A stretch of DNA of 62,188 nt from Zunongwangia pacifica (GTDB taxonomy: Bacteria > Bacteroidota > Bacteroidia > Flavobacteriales > Flavobacteriaceae), in NCBI RefSeq assembly GCF_023499215.1, contig NZ_JAKHSK010000029.1:1-62188 (forward strand). The letters run 5' to 3'. Below, piece after piece: positions 34,378 to 44,606 of this stretch. The translations under genes and the position numbers were made by a program. The stretch's first letter is position 1; every line of letters begins with the position of its first letter. The notes beneath the pieces are model-generated. The model did no database searches and had not been told where the DNA came from. It was given only the letters and a program-made list of their open reading frames with translations.

Positions 34378-34389
34378 TCCTTATTCATC

Positions 34390-35949
34390 GTGTATAAAAC
34401 AATACTTAAACAAGTGGTCAGCCTACAGCTTATTCTAGGTGGTGTGATATTGATACCCGGTATCGTGGCAGTAATTTATAACGAATGGTATGCGCTAATA
34501 GGGTTCCTTATCTCATCAATGATAGTATCAGGAATAGCTTATCTCATCTTTAGAAACCTTAAAAATACTGAAGATCCTCAATATCAGCAATCGCTGCTTA
34601 TTGCGGCGCTGGGTTGGCTAATGATTATTATAATGGGGAGTATTCCTTATTTTATCATTGCTCAAATTACTCCTTTGGAAGTAATGCAATCATTTGTGCC
34701 TAAAGGAATGGACTATCAATCGAGTTTACTCAATTTCAGGAACCCATTACATTGCTTGTTTGAAAGTACAAGTGCGTTCACCACTACAGGACTTACAATG
34801 TCCTATCACGAACCTTCCATTGGAAAATCATTAATGTTCTATCGATGCTTTTCTCAATGGGTTGGGGGCGCCGGGTTTATTGTAATGGCGCTGGCCATTT
34901 TTAAACATATTCCCGGGCAATCTGCCATCCTACTGTATGGCTCTGAGGCGAGTGGCACCAAATTAAAAACCAACGTTATACAAACAGCACAGTCCATATG
35001 GAAAATCTATCTTTTCCTTACCTTAACAATGGTTGCTTACTTATTTATAGGCACCTATTTTATACTACCGGATTATCCTATTGCTGAAAATATTTTTGAT
35101 GCGATTAACCACGCAATGGCAGGGCAATCAACTGGTGGTTTTAGTACCCTTGATGATAGCATTGCGGGCTATAAATCTGAGAAAATGGAAATTCTCTTTC
35201 TGCTCCCTATGCTTATTGGCGGACTTTCTATCCCTTTTCTATACCGATTTACGGTACTGCAAAATTTTAAAGAATTATGGTGCGATATTCAATCACGGGC
35301 ATTTATTATAGCCTCTATTCTAGGAGGGATATTTTTATCCCTGCTATTAATGACTTCGGACGGAGTTTCCGACCCCATTAGAGAAGGGGCTTTTCAATTT
35401 ATCAGTGGTCTATCCACTACGGGCTGGCAAACTTCAAATATCGGACAGTGGAGTGATCTACCGGTACTTTTTATAGTTTCAGGAGCAATGATTATTGGAG
35501 GTTGTGCCGGTGGTACGGTTGGTGGCGTTAAAATTATACGTGCCCTCTTACTTCAAAAAGGATTACGATGGCATATTAATAAAATATTTGCTTCGAAAAA
35601 CACCGTAAAAAAAGTGAAATTTAATAATCGGTATTTACTTCCTGAAGAGATGAATGCCCAACTGGCCAAAGCCGGTATTTTCACCCTTATTTATATCCTT
35701 TTTGTATTCTTCTCTACCTGTATTACCGTCTATTTTATGGGAGAAGATTATAGCCTGGTCGATGCTATTTTTGAATCGGCTTCAGCGCAGGGAACCGTAG
35801 GGCTATCAACAGGGATTTCAGATCCTTCAATGTCCCCGATTCTAGAAACGGTTTATATCATACAGATGTGGGCCGGACGGATCGAGATTATTCCCATTCT
35901 GGTATTGGTAAGAGTATTAATGTATGGCACAAAAATTAGAAATATCTAA
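34390..35949 (+). CDS. trkH: Trk/Ktr-type potassium channel subunit TrkH
   Basis: The 519-residue membrane protein has the four-repeat pore architecture of TrkH: ESTSAFTTTGLTMS, NHAMAGQSTGGFST, ISGLSTTGWQTS and ESASAQGTVGLSTG are the selectivity-filter loops. The long hydrophobic helices match. Translation must begin at the GTG at 34390: an in-frame stop lies just upstream and the next ATG would remove the first helix. It takes up K+ with TrkA as the cytoplasmic gate, encoded 9 bp downstream. Confidence 0.94.
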   Translation: MYKTILKQVVSLQLILGGVILIPGIVAVIYNEWYALIGFLISSMIVSGIAYLIFRNLKNTEDPQYQQSLLIAALGWLMIIIMGSIPYFIIAQITPLEVMQSFVPKGMDYQSSLLNFRNPLHCLFESTSAFTTTGLTMSYHEPSIGKSLMFYRCFSQWVGGAGFIVMALAIFKHIPGQSAILLYGSEASGTKLKTNVIQTAQSIWKIYLFLTLTMVAYLFIGTYFILPDYPIAENIFDAINHAMAGQSTGGFSTLDDSIAGYKSEKMEILFLLPMLIGGLSIPFLYRFTVLQNFKELWCDIQSRAFIIASILGGIFLSLLLMTSDGVSDPIREGAFQFISGLSTTGWQTSNIGQWSDLPVLFIVSGAMIIGGCAGGTVGGVKIIRALLLQKGLRWHINKIFASKNTVKKVKFNNRYLLPEEMNAQLAKAGIFTLIYILFVFFSTCITVYFMGEDYSLVDAIFESASAQGTVGLSTGISDPSMSPILETVYIIQMWAGRIEIIPILVLVRVLMYGTKIRNI

Positions 35950-35958
35950 ACTAAAAAA

Positions 35959-36624
35959 ATGAATATAATTATCGTAGGTTCAGGAAGAACAGGAAAACAC
36001 GTTATTGAAGATGCGTTAAAAGACCGTCACAATGTTCACGTTATTGAAAAAGATAAAAATATCGCTAATTGGGTGGCTACCAACTATGATTGTGTGGTTA
36101 TTAATGCTGATGCCACCAATCCAGAAACTTTAAAAGAAGCAAAAGCGGACGTAGCCGATGCCATCATCGTTACTACGAATGATGATGCTGTAAACTCGTT
36201 AGTGATTCTTTTAGCCAAAAAAATGGGGATTAAACGTCTCATAAGTTCCGTTAATAACGATGAATTGTTGCCTATTTTTGAACAATTAGGGATTGATACT
36301 GTGGAAAGCCCTTATCGGTTAAACGGAAAATACCTCTATAGGGCGATGCAAGGACCTAATGTAAAGGAATTTTTAGATCTTGGGGATGGCTTTGAGTTGT
36401 TAGAAATGATTGTAGAAAAAAACTCTAAAGTATCCAATAAGTATATCAAACAACTAACAAAAGATAAAATTTTTCCACAGGATTCCTTAGTGGTATTGGT
36501 TAAAAGAAACAATCAGGTCATTATTCCTGAAGGGGATACGCGTATTTTTGTAAATGATATTTTAGTGATCCTGTCAAAAAAAGAAAAGGTAACAGAACTA
36601 TCGAATGTATTCGAAGCTGAATAG
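35959..36624 (+). CDS. trkA: TrkA/KtrA-type RCK subunit of potassium uptake
   Basis: The 221-residue protein has the RCK_N Rossmann domain ([16 protein letters not shown], acidic E in [17 protein letters not shown]) and an RCK_C domain (~140-220). It is a single-module KtrA-like form, half the length of E. coli TrkA. It binds nucleotides and opens TrkH. It is the last gene of the unit. Confidence 0.93.
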   Translation: MNIIIVGSGRTGKHVIEDALKDRHNVHVIEKDKNIANWVATNYDCVVINADATNPETLKEAKADVADAIIVTTNDDAVNSLVILLAKKMGIKRLISSVNNDELLPIFEQLGIDTVESPYRLNGKYLYRAMQGPNVKEFLDLGDGFELLEMIVEKNSKVSNKYIKQLTKDKIFPQDSLVVLVKRNNQVIIPEGDTRIFVNDILVILSKKEKVTELSNVFEAE

Positions 36625-36875
36625 TATATTTTTAAAATAGAAAAATACCGATTATCGGGACTATAGGCTACATTTTATAAAAACCATTAGAGTTCTTGCA
36701 TCACTAAATAGGTCATGCATGTTAATCCACCAGGAATGAAATTAAGCTCATCTTGCGGAATCTAGTTTTTAAAAAACATAATTCTAAATCATCTATAAAA
36801 ATCAATGGGATGAAGAAAAACTCTTTCCAGATATAAGGAATTGCGAATATTAAATTGGTTAGATCCGTACTTAAA

Positions 36876-38369
36876 TCATTCAATAAAATCACGGAAATTA
36901 ATGGAATACTTAAACGGTTCAAGAAACGGATCTTCTATTTCAATAGTAAGCAAATTAAAATCTTTAAAATTCAAATCCGACATGTCCATACTCCATATAT
37001 GGGAAGAAGGTGTACTAAGATACGGAGATTTCTGACTCAGCTTATTTGGATATAATTTTTTATCCTGCCAAGCTTTGATACGCTTTATATAAGGATCCAG
37101 CTCGTTTTCTTTTTCCATATATCCCATAAATTTGTCTTTAACGAATATCTTAATTTTCGTTTTATCAGATCCAGCATAAAAATTAAGAATAAATTTATTG
37201 CTTATAGTATCTATCATATTGGCAATGTTATTATTATCTAAAGATCCGAACCAGGTATTCATTTGTCTACTGGGATCCAATCCTATTGCTTTATACCTTA
37301 ATTTATATGTATTATCCGAAACTGAAACCTTAAAATAACCTCTTGGTGTACCATCTTTCATAAGGGCTGATGGAAGCGCTTCCCAGTTCTTCTGACCCGT
37401 CCACCAGTTTCCTGAAACAGCACCGCATACGACTTCCTGAATATCTGATCTGCTATCCCGTTGATAAAAATAACGACTAACACTATGCGTATGTCCGCTC
37501 AGTAGTAAAACCTCATGGTCAATATTAAGCAAATCCAAAAGTTCATTTTTATTTTTCATCCAGCGTAATGGGATGTGCTGGTTAATAATAATCAACTGAT
37601 TTTTCTTAAGCACCTTACCAAGAAGCTCTTTAAAAAAAGAGATGGTTTCCGCCTTATATATTCCTTTATAGCCATATTTCCCAACCGGATAAATTGAGTT
37701 TAATGTAATAAAAAGAACGTTCCCTCTTTCAAATGCATAATTTTTAGGACCAAAATCAGCCGTAAAAGGTTTATCCTGTAGCTCATGTAATGCACCATAC
37801 TTCCAATCATGATTTCCATAAACTACTCTATAGGGTTTGGGAATACTGTTCATGGATTGTCGAAGAGGATGAAAGAGTGCTGTATTATCATTCACCAAAT
37901 CTCCAAGATACATTCCAAAATCAAAGTCATCTCGATTGGCTATTTCACGAAAAAAGCTAACATCAGCCATATTTATTTCTTCTCTGGAGCCTACCTGTAC
38001 GTCTCCAATAGCCAGAAAATTAAAATTATCGTTTATGGATTCCTTCTGAAGTTCGAAATTTATCTGTTCTCCATCCTTTGGAATAGATCGATACCATGAA
38101 GTATTCTCCATTTTATAGCCATCGGGAACTATGACAAAAAAAGGGGATTCTGATGGTATTCTCGCAATAAAATTTCCAGATTTATCTGTTTTAAAAAGAT
38201 GTTCGCCATCGGATAAATAGATTCCGGCTATTCCCCTGGACTTTCTTTTTTGCTGATCACTATTCTCTTTGAGGTATACTTTTCCACTTATACTACGGTA
38301 TTCCTGAGAAATTAAAGCATTAACACTAAATCCAAAGAAAAATATTAAAATGCATAGTTTTTTAATCAT
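36876..38369 (-). CDS. exported calcineurin-like phosphoesterase
   Basis: The 497-residue protein has a signal peptide (LCILIFFFGFSVNALISQ). It has an N-terminal carboxypeptidase/MetallophosN-like domain (~25-110), a metallophosphoesterase core (IGDVQVGS, LGDLVNDN, YGNHDW, NQHIPL, SGHTHS) and a C-terminal MetallophosC-like domain. The first box has DVQ rather than DxH, as usual in this subfamily. The substrate is unknown. A strong terminator separates it from the lipoprotein gene upstream, so it probably has its own promoter. Confidence 0.88.
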   Translation of the reverse strand: MIKKLCILIFFFGFSVNALISQEYRSISGKVYLKENSDQQKRKSRGIAGIYLSDGEHLFKTDKSGNFIARIPSESPFFVIVPDGYKMENTSWYRSIPKDGEQINFELQKESINDNFNFLAIGDVQVGSREEINMADVSFFREIANRDDFDFGMYLGDLVNDNTALFHPLRQSMNSIPKPYRVVYGNHDWKYGALHELQDKPFTADFGPKNYAFERGNVLFITLNSIYPVGKYGYKGIYKAETISFFKELLGKVLKKNQLIIINQHIPLRWMKNKNELLDLLNIDHEVLLLSGHTHSVSRYFYQRDSRSDIQEVVCGAVSGNWWTGQKNWEALPSALMKDGTPRGYFKVSVSDNTYKLRYKAIGLDPSRQMNTWFGSLDNNNIANMIDTISNKFILNFYAGSDKTKIKIFVKDKFMGYMEKENELDPYIKRIKAWQDKKLYPNKLSQKSPYLSTPSSHIWSMDMSDLNFKDFNLLTIEIEDPFLEPFKYSINFRDFIE

Positions 38370-38384
38370 GGCTATTATACTAGA

Positions 38385-38419
38385 ATATAAAAAGGCGGAA
38401 AAAATCCGCCTTTTTATAT
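38385..38419. terminator. strong hairpin terminator
   Basis: ATATAAAAAGGCGGA and TCCGCCTTTTTATAT are perfect 15-bp arms around a 5-nt loop. It ends the ECF/FecR/SusCD/M16 unit after the lipoprotein gene. Confidence 0.9.
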
Positions 38420-38431
38420 CATTAAATTAAA

Positions 38432-39880
38432 TTACTGATTATCCGGAGAATCATATTTATGCAAATAAAGTTGATTACCTACGGTATAGGCAGCATATCC
38501 AATTCCATTTGCGGCATATTCTAATTCTAAATCATCGGCTTCATTATTTGAAAGTACCACTGGAGAAGCCCAGTTGTTCACTTCATCATCAAATGCTAAT
38601 GTTGTTGGGTTATCAGACGCATTTCTATATAAAATCATCGGGTTATCATAAGCATCAACGGCAAGATCGAATGAGCGGAAAGAAGCATCTGGAAGAATAT
38701 CTCCTAAAATTGACCAAGAATTACTTTCTGCTGTGTATTTTTTCACTTTTACCTGATAATCTGTGCCTGCAGCCGCATCAGATTCTGCATAAGCTAAATA
38801 AACATTCCCTTCAGTATCCACATCCATAGCTATTCTGTAAGTTCTTATAGCATTCTCAGGAGCTTCTTTCATTTGATCTGCCAGTGTCGTCCAGTTTCCG
38901 TTTTCATATTTGAATACCGATACACTCTGAAGAGTCGTTCTGTCTATTGTTGCTACGTATAAAGCACCTTTTTCGTATACCACATCAAGATCCACACTTG
39001 GAGAATTTACTCCTGAAATGGCAATAGTATTCCATGCAGTCCCATCAAAAGCTTTTAATTTTAGTTGACGATCATTATCTATGTAAAAGTTATAAATAGT
39101 GCCATCTTCCCCAGTTACTAATGCTGATTCTCTATAACTTCTTTCTCCTTCGGAGATACCAGGTTGTCCGACATAGTTCCAGGAATTCTCTGTATATTCC
39201 ATTATAGAAACCTGAGATGGATCCAGTGAATAATCTCCAAAAGATACTATTGGATTACCCTCATTCGAGAAATCAAGATCAGGATCTGCTGCTCTTGCTG
39301 AATTAAAGTCAGCTGCACCTATTCGACTCCAAACATCATCCTGATAAGAAATAAGGTTTAATCTTCTATCCTCATATTCCTCTGGATTTGAAATATACCC
39401 AATATAAGGCATAGCATTTGTAGGGTTGATACTTAATGAAACATCTCTCACCTCCTGATCATAAGCGGTTAATTGAGACCATACCGCATTAGCCATTTTT
39501 GTTATAGTCACGGTATATATTTCATTGGTATTTTCCTCACTAAGAAGATATTCTACCGCTGCACTATAGTCATTTGTAGTCTCTCCACTGACTTGTGTAG
39601 CGCCTCCAACGGTCACAATATCATTTTCGGTGGTTGTAAATCTGGCTACCAGGTTTGTTACATCAACCTGTTTAGGAAGGGCGAAACTGATTGATTTTCC
39701 TGATATGTTTTCCAGGATATAATCCTGAACTAATTGATCATTATCTTCCTGATAAAAGCCGAAAGACATCATTCCTACTTCTGCAGGCTCTGGTGGCAAA
39801 GCATCATCATCGCTGCTACAAGAGCTAAAAAAACCTGTACAGGCTATTAATAGTAAAAGAAAGTTAATTTTAGTTTTCAT
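38432..39880 (-). CDS. beta-propeller surface lipoprotein with DUF5018-like domain
   Basis: From the ATG at 39880 the protein is 482 residues with a lipoprotein leader (INFLLLLIACTGFFSSCSSDDD). A longer frame to 39994 adds a non-signal N-terminus overlapping the M16 gene and is rejected. Residues ~35-130 resemble the DUF5018-like domain also seen in the 20 kb lipoprotein (VTVGGATQVSGETTNDY, EIYTVTITK). The rest are blades with EDGTIYNFYIDNDRQL and VDTEGNVYLAYAES, as in sialidase-like propellers, without catalytic residues. Probably a surface binding protein of this uptake system. Confidence 0.75.
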   Translation of the reverse strand: MKTKINFLLLLIACTGFFSSCSSDDDALPPEPAEVGMMSFGFYQEDNDQLVQDYILENISGKSISFALPKQVDVTNLVARFTTTENDIVTVGGATQVSGETTNDYSAAVEYLLSEENTNEIYTVTITKMANAVWSQLTAYDQEVRDVSLSINPTNAMPYIGYISNPEEYEDRRLNLISYQDDVWSRIGAADFNSARAADPDLDFSNEGNPIVSFGDYSLDPSQVSIMEYTENSWNYVGQPGISEGERSYRESALVTGEDGTIYNFYIDNDRQLKLKAFDGTAWNTIAISGVNSPSVDLDVVYEKGALYVATIDRTTLQSVSVFKYENGNWTTLADQMKEAPENAIRTYRIAMDVDTEGNVYLAYAESDAAAGTDYQVKVKKYTAESNSWSILGDILPDASFRSFDLAVDAYDNPMILYRNASDNPTTLAFDDEVNNWASPVVLSNNEADDLELEYAANGIGYAAYTVGNQLYLHKYDSPDNQ

Positions 39881-39899
39881 AAAGTTTAATTTTGAGTAA

Positions 39900-42704
39900 T
39901 TATTGATTATTATTCTGTTCGTTTTCAGGCCATAAAACGGCTTTGATAGCTGGTGATTTTTTAAAGTACACCTGTATGGCTTCAGCAATTTCATTTTTAC
40001 TTAGGGAATCTATCCATTCCTTGTATTGGGTAACGGCCTCCCAATTTGGAAAATGGTTGAAATAGTGTTCCCTTATGGCTTTGGTCCAATAGGTATTTCG
40101 CTGCTTTAGCAGATCATCCATTTTCTTTAGGTTTGTTTTTATTTTTGAAAGTTCTTCCTCCGAAAAATTGCCTACAGCCATAACGGAAAGAATCTTTTCG
40201 GTTTCTTCAATCAATTTATCCACATCTTTTGGGTCGCAAACAAAACTAATACTCTGTCTGCTCAGCGCTCTGGGTTGTTTCGTAGAACTTGCCGATACCG
40301 AGACACTATAAACAGCCCCCATTTCTTCTCTAAGCTTTTTTAACAAGCGGTTTCTTATCAGGTTCTTCACCATCAGATTTAAGAGGTCCGTCTCGGGCAA
40401 AGATTTTAGAATAGTATGCTGCTGATAAATAAGCGAGACGGTCGCTTTTGGACTATCACCATCTTTTTGTTGTATCACAACATTATCCTTCAAGACATGA
40501 TTTGGCTGATACCTGTATTTAGTAGCTGCTTTTCCTTTAGGTAAAGTAGCGATGTATTGTAAAACATCGGATTTAAGAGCTTCAAAAGGCTGATCTGAGA
40601 TAAGACTAATAGTATAATTTTCGGCACTACCAAAAAACTGATGGTACGTATCTATAATTTTCGAAGCATCCAACTCCGACTCGATATCTTCTGCTTTCAA
40701 TTTTCTGGAGACATAATCTTCACCCTTTAAAGTCTTTTTTATTTTTTCACCAAATAAGTCACCCGGTTTCGGAATTTCATTTTGTTTCGCTTCGATTGTT
40801 CGTGATTTAATTTCCTCGAAAATTTTCTCGTCCATCCTGGGGGCAGTCCACTTTAAATACAGTAGTTGGAATACTGTTTTCTGATCCCTTTTATCGGCAC
40901 TGGCATAAAAACCTGTTCTGGTTTTATCTGCCAGTAAAGTAGCTTTAGCACTATTCCCGGCAAGAAACTGACTTAAGGCATCTCTGGTAAAATCACCATA
41001 ACCACTAAGAGAGATGACGGGAGTGGTATAAAGTCCGGTGATATAATCTTCTTCTTTAAGTGCGTAATATCCGCCCTTTCTGAACCCACTAATTATAATT
41101 GCATTTTTATCCAGCTGCGTCTGTTTATAAATTAGTTTCACGCCATTAGACAGTACGTATTCCGTAGCATCAATTTCAGCAATATACTTTTTCGAGGTAA
41201 TTTTACCGGGAGCTGGTATTTCAGAGAGTAGATTTTCAGGAACATCTAAATTCCTTTCGTAAGGTTGAATTTCCTTATCTTTAAAATTGAGGTACATTGA
41301 AAATTCCGACGCATTCGGTAAAACTGCTTCATCCGCTTTATTAGCAGTTAAAATATATTTTGTTTGTCCAGGTTTTCTAATCTGTTTCAGGTAGTTTAAT
41401 AAACTTAAAGAATCAATAGAGGTCAGATTTTTTTGGGTTAATTCAAACTCTTTTTCCGGGGTCACTATAGCGTTTCCATAGAAAAATTTCTGATACATTT
41501 CCTTGATCATTTTTCCGGAAGAAGGCTGTTCTTTATTTTCAGCATTATTCCGTAATTGTTGAAGCAGTTGCTTTTTAACCTTAGAAATCTCCATGGAGGT
41601 AAAGCCATATCGAAAGATTTGCTCCGCATCATACCAGTACTGTTCCAATCCTTTAGCTATAGAATCCTTCTGAAGTTCCACGGTATACATAAGTGCAGCT
41701 TTCACGGGGAAGTAATTCCCCAGACTAATACCTCCTCCTTCATAAGCAGGATTTAAGAAAGACTTATTATCCAGACGTTCCTGAAATAGATCATTAAGCA
41801 GATTCTTTTGAAGAAAGTAAGTAAACTCATTTTCAGTTTTAATATCTCTAAAGGGTTCTAACAACTGAACACCTGTAAGCTCAATTTTCTTTGTTCCCAG
41901 ATCAGTTATCACGTTATAATCAGATGCTTCGAAATCATTTATAGGATAAGAAGTATCTGTTATATCATTGGAAGGGATATCCTTAAAGTTTGTCTTAATT
42001 TGTTTAAGCACATCATCCACATCAAAATCACCAGCCACTGCTATAGCCATTAAAGAAGGATCGTACCAGGACTTATAAAAATCAAGAATATCTCTCCTAT
42101 TAAAGTTTCTCAACGTGGCGGTATCACCGATTACTTTTCTATGGCTATATCTAGAATCATTCAATAACAGCTCTAAAAAAGCCTCATTGGTATTCTGACT
42201 AGCATTTTGTTTAGAGAGCCATTCAGACAGCACCACTCCCCTTTCCTTCTCAATTTCCAGGCTATCTAAACTTATCCCTTCTATCCAGTCTTTTATAATA
42301 ACCAGAGTAGAGTCAACAACACTTTTCTCCCTTGTTGGAATCTTTAACTTATAAATTGTTTCCCCATAACTGGTATGAGCATTAAGATCATGACCAAATT
42401 TAGCTCCATGACGTTCCAGAAAATCAATGAGCGTGTTCCCCGGGAAATGGGTGGATCCATTAAATGCCATATGCTCCATAAAATGAGCAAGCCCTCTTTG
42501 CTCATTGCTTTCCTGAAGTGAGCCCGCCTTTACAAAAAGTTGAACTTCTGCCTGATCTTTAGATCTAACGGTTTTATATAAATAATACTGCAACCCATTA
42601 GCCAGTTCTCCCGAAATAAGGTTAGGATCTTCCTGGATCTGCTGCCCCAGTGCAATGATAGGTAAAAGTAAAAACGTGAATAATATTCTTTTGAAATAGG
42701 TCAT
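39900..42704 (-). CDS. M16-family metallopeptidase (exported)
   Basis: The 934-residue protein has a signal peptide (RILFTFLLLPIIALGQ). It has the inverted zinc motif HFMEH (74-78) with the downstream glutamate in EIEKERGVVLSEW. Two M16 halves follow, the second (from about residue 510) inactive as usual. M16 enzymes cut short peptides inside a closed chamber. It lies 1 bp after the small lipoprotein gene in a SusCD unit, so this operon probably trims and imports peptides. Confidence 0.93.
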   Translation of the reverse strand: MTYFKRILFTFLLLPIIALGQQIQEDPNLISGELANGLQYYLYKTVRSKDQAEVQLFVKAGSLQESNEQRGLAHFMEHMAFNGSTHFPGNTLIDFLERHGAKFGHDLNAHTSYGETIYKLKIPTREKSVVDSTLVIIKDWIEGISLDSLEIEKERGVVLSEWLSKQNASQNTNEAFLELLLNDSRYSHRKVIGDTATLRNFNRRDILDFYKSWYDPSLMAIAVAGDFDVDDVLKQIKTNFKDIPSNDITDTSYPINDFEASDYNVITDLGTKKIELTGVQLLEPFRDIKTENEFTYFLQKNLLNDLFQERLDNKSFLNPAYEGGGISLGNYFPVKAALMYTVELQKDSIAKGLEQYWYDAEQIFRYGFTSMEISKVKKQLLQQLRNNAENKEQPSSGKMIKEMYQKFFYGNAIVTPEKEFELTQKNLTSIDSLSLLNYLKQIRKPGQTKYILTANKADEAVLPNASEFSMYLNFKDKEIQPYERNLDVPENLLSEIPAPGKITSKKYIAEIDATEYVLSNGVKLIYKQTQLDKNAIIISGFRKGGYYALKEEDYITGLYTTPVISLSGYGDFTRDALSQFLAGNSAKATLLADKTRTGFYASADKRDQKTVFQLLYLKWTAPRMDEKIFEEIKSRTIEAKQNEIPKPGDLFGEKIKKTLKGEDYVSRKLKAEDIESELDASKIIDTYHQFFGSAENYTISLISDQPFEALKSDVLQYIATLPKGKAATKYRYQPNHVLKDNVVIQQKDGDSPKATVSLIYQQHTILKSLPETDLLNLMVKNLIRNRLLKKLREEMGAVYSVSVSASSTKQPRALSRQSISFVCDPKDVDKLIEETEKILSVMAVGNFSEEELSKIKTNLKKMDDLLKQRNTYWTKAIREHYFNHFPNWEAVTQYKEWIDSLSKNEIAEAIQVYFKKSPAIKAVLWPENEQNNNQ

Positions 42705-43190
42705 TTATGGATTTACTTTTTTAATGATAAATTCGCTTTGATTTTTAGCTGGTCCTGGTAAGCCTACAGCAACATCATCATTATTTGTGTCCTCTAGTAT
42801 GATCTTAATCGTGTTATCCAGAGTCTCATCTAATTCATGCTCCAACCATCTTATTTGAATAGGTCTTTGGTAGACCCCTGCCGGAAAAAGTAGTGGATTT
42901 TCTGTAGTAATTACCTGGTAGTCTCGCCCTTCTCTTAGTCCGTTGCCTGTTTCAATTCGATAATTTACCAGAAGGTCTTTACTTGTTGCTGGTGTACTAT
43001 AATATATATAATAGGTCGCAATATCCCTTCTATTGGAATTTACATTGACTATATTAGACTCATTTTGCATGATATGTACATAGCTCTTTTGAAAGTCTTC
43101 TATACTATCTTTATTACAGCCTATCAATGAAAGTATACCCATTGTACACACACCTATAAAAAACTTTAAAGCATATTTAGTATCCTTCAT
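42705..43190 (-). CDS. small lipoprotein of the SusCD unit (DUF4843-like)
   Basis: From the ATG at 43190 it is 161 residues with a lipoprotein leader (ALKFFIGVCTMGILSLIGCNKDS). A single beta-sandwich-like domain follows (YYIYYSTPATSKDLLVNYRI, LFPAGVYQRPIQIRW, KIILEDTNNDDVAVG), resembling DUF4843/Calx-beta proteins encoded after susD. It overlaps the susD stop by 14 bp, so the two are coupled. Likely a surface accessory; the ligand is unknown. Confidence 0.7.
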   Translation of the reverse strand: MKDTKYALKFFIGVCTMGILSLIGCNKDSIEDFQKSYVHIMQNESNIVNVNSNRRDIATYYIYYSTPATSKDLLVNYRIETGNGLREGRDYQVITTENPLLFPAGVYQRPIQIRWLEHELDETLDNTIKIILEDTNNDDVAVGLPGPAKNQSEFIIKKVNP

Positions 43191-44601
43191 TTTGTATAAT
43201 ATTTTCGTTAGCATTAATTTCTCTTAAAGGAATGGGCAGCGCAAAAAGGTGGCTGGGATAGGCTAATTCTCTGACATTGGAAGAGGTGTTTTCATACCTG
43301 TTCAGGTTGTGATGCCATCTGGTAATATCAAAAAGGCGCTGCCCTTCAAAATTTAGTTCCTTTATTCTTTCTTTCTCTAAAACCGCTAGTAATTCATCTT
43401 TGCCATTCAGGTTTATTTGTAAACTATCCTGAGGGATATTTAAAGCTCTGGATTGAATTCGAATGATGCTTTCTTTTGCTTGCTCAAAATCATTCACTTC
43501 AATTGCCGCTTCGGCCTGTATTAATAAAACCTCCGAAGCTCTAAGCACGTAAAGATCACTTCCAAATTCGACCTGATTTACTCCCGGTCGTGAATATTTC
43601 AAGGTTTGATATGTCCCGGATTTCTCCTGCAATAAATTAAGCCTTACATCAGAGGTATCAGAAAACACTTCCATTAATTTTGGGGAAGCTTTGGCTACAG
43701 GATCTGAAGTTGCATAAAATTTTCCTACTTGAGATACTTTTTGTTGTCCACTTAGCACGAAAATCGCCTCTTCTCCAGGCTCTAAAGTTCGGAACATCTC
43801 CACATAATCATCATGGGATGTTAAACCGATGTTTTGCAAAACGATATGGGCTTGTGCCCTGGCCTTATCCCACTCTTCCCTATAAAGATAAACCTTGGAA
43901 AGTAAAGCTCTGGAAGCCATTTCAGATCCTCTATATGGCACGAGATAATCTGCTTCCGGAAAGTCAGAAAATAAATCTACCGCCTCTTGTAAATCCGTGA
44001 TAATCTGATCATATACCACCGCCGTCCTATTTCTAGGGTTTAACTCATTCTCTGCCGGTGTTAAGGTGAGGGCTGGTATTCCTAGGTGAGATGCATCCTC
44101 AGTATAGGTATAGGTTTGCGCATAGGTTCTCACTAAATCAAAATGGATCAAAGCTCTTAAAAACAAAGCTTCCGCTCTTATTTCCAATAATTCATCTTTA
44201 TTATTCGGAAACTGAGTCGATAATAAAGGCTGGTATTCAAGAATATTATTCACATTAGCCAGGGCTTCATAGCCTTTAGCCCAAATATGTCCAACTGCTG
44301 CTGCTTCCTGATCCGGTTCAGAAACAAAATTATATTGTGAGAACATCTTTACATTCTCCCCTATAGCGCTTAGTTCCAATAAATCACCGGCTACTTCAGG
44401 ATATAAATAAAATTCTGAATCATAATATTCATACACCCTGCTATATGCGCCCGGAAGCGCTGACTTTATCCCATCTACATCAGAAAAAAACACGGGAATT
44501 GAAGCCCGACCGGCATCATCGCCTTCAAGAAAATTCTCACATCCTGAGGTCAGTATAACACCGAAAAGTATAATTATGGAAAACTTTATATTTCGTAACA
44601 T
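43177..44601 (-). CDS. SusD/RagB-family outer-membrane nutrient-binding lipoprotein
   Basis: The 474-residue protein has a lipoprotein leader (IIILFGVILTSGCENFLEGDD) and helical TPR elements (RAEALFLRALIHFDLVRTYAQTY, EWDKARAQAHIVLQNI). The C-terminal SusD signature is LAVLEKERIKELNFEGQRLFDITRW. It partners the STN-type SusC encoded 5 bp upstream. The M16 peptidase in the operon suggests a peptide ligand. Confidence 0.94.
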   Translation of the reverse strand: MLRNIKFSIIILFGVILTSGCENFLEGDDAGRASIPVFFSDVDGIKSALPGAYSRVYEYYDSEFYLYPEVAGDLLELSAIGENVKMFSQYNFVSEPDQEAAAVGHIWAKGYEALANVNNILEYQPLLSTQFPNNKDELLEIRAEALFLRALIHFDLVRTYAQTYTYTEDASHLGIPALTLTPAENELNPRNRTAVVYDQIITDLQEAVDLFSDFPEADYLVPYRGSEMASRALLSKVYLYREEWDKARAQAHIVLQNIGLTSHDDYVEMFRTLEPGEEAIFVLSGQQKVSQVGKFYATSDPVAKASPKLMEVFSDTSDVRLNLLQEKSGTYQTLKYSRPGVNQVEFGSDLYVLRASEVLLIQAEAAIEVNDFEQAKESIIRIQSRALNIPQDSLQINLNGKDELLAVLEKERIKELNFEGQRLFDITRWHHNLNRYENTSSNVRELAYPSHLFALPIPLREINANENIIQNEGY

Positions 44602-44606
44602 CGTTT

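Noticed and set aside
36722-37055. Short overlapping frames near the end of the phosphoesterase gene
   Set aside because: They are antisense or offset readings of the phosphoesterase C-terminus and its downstream AT-rich DNA.
39881-39994. Longer start for the beta-propeller lipoprotein
   Set aside because: It would place 38 non-signal residues before a clear lipoprotein leader and overlap the M16 gene by ~95 bp.
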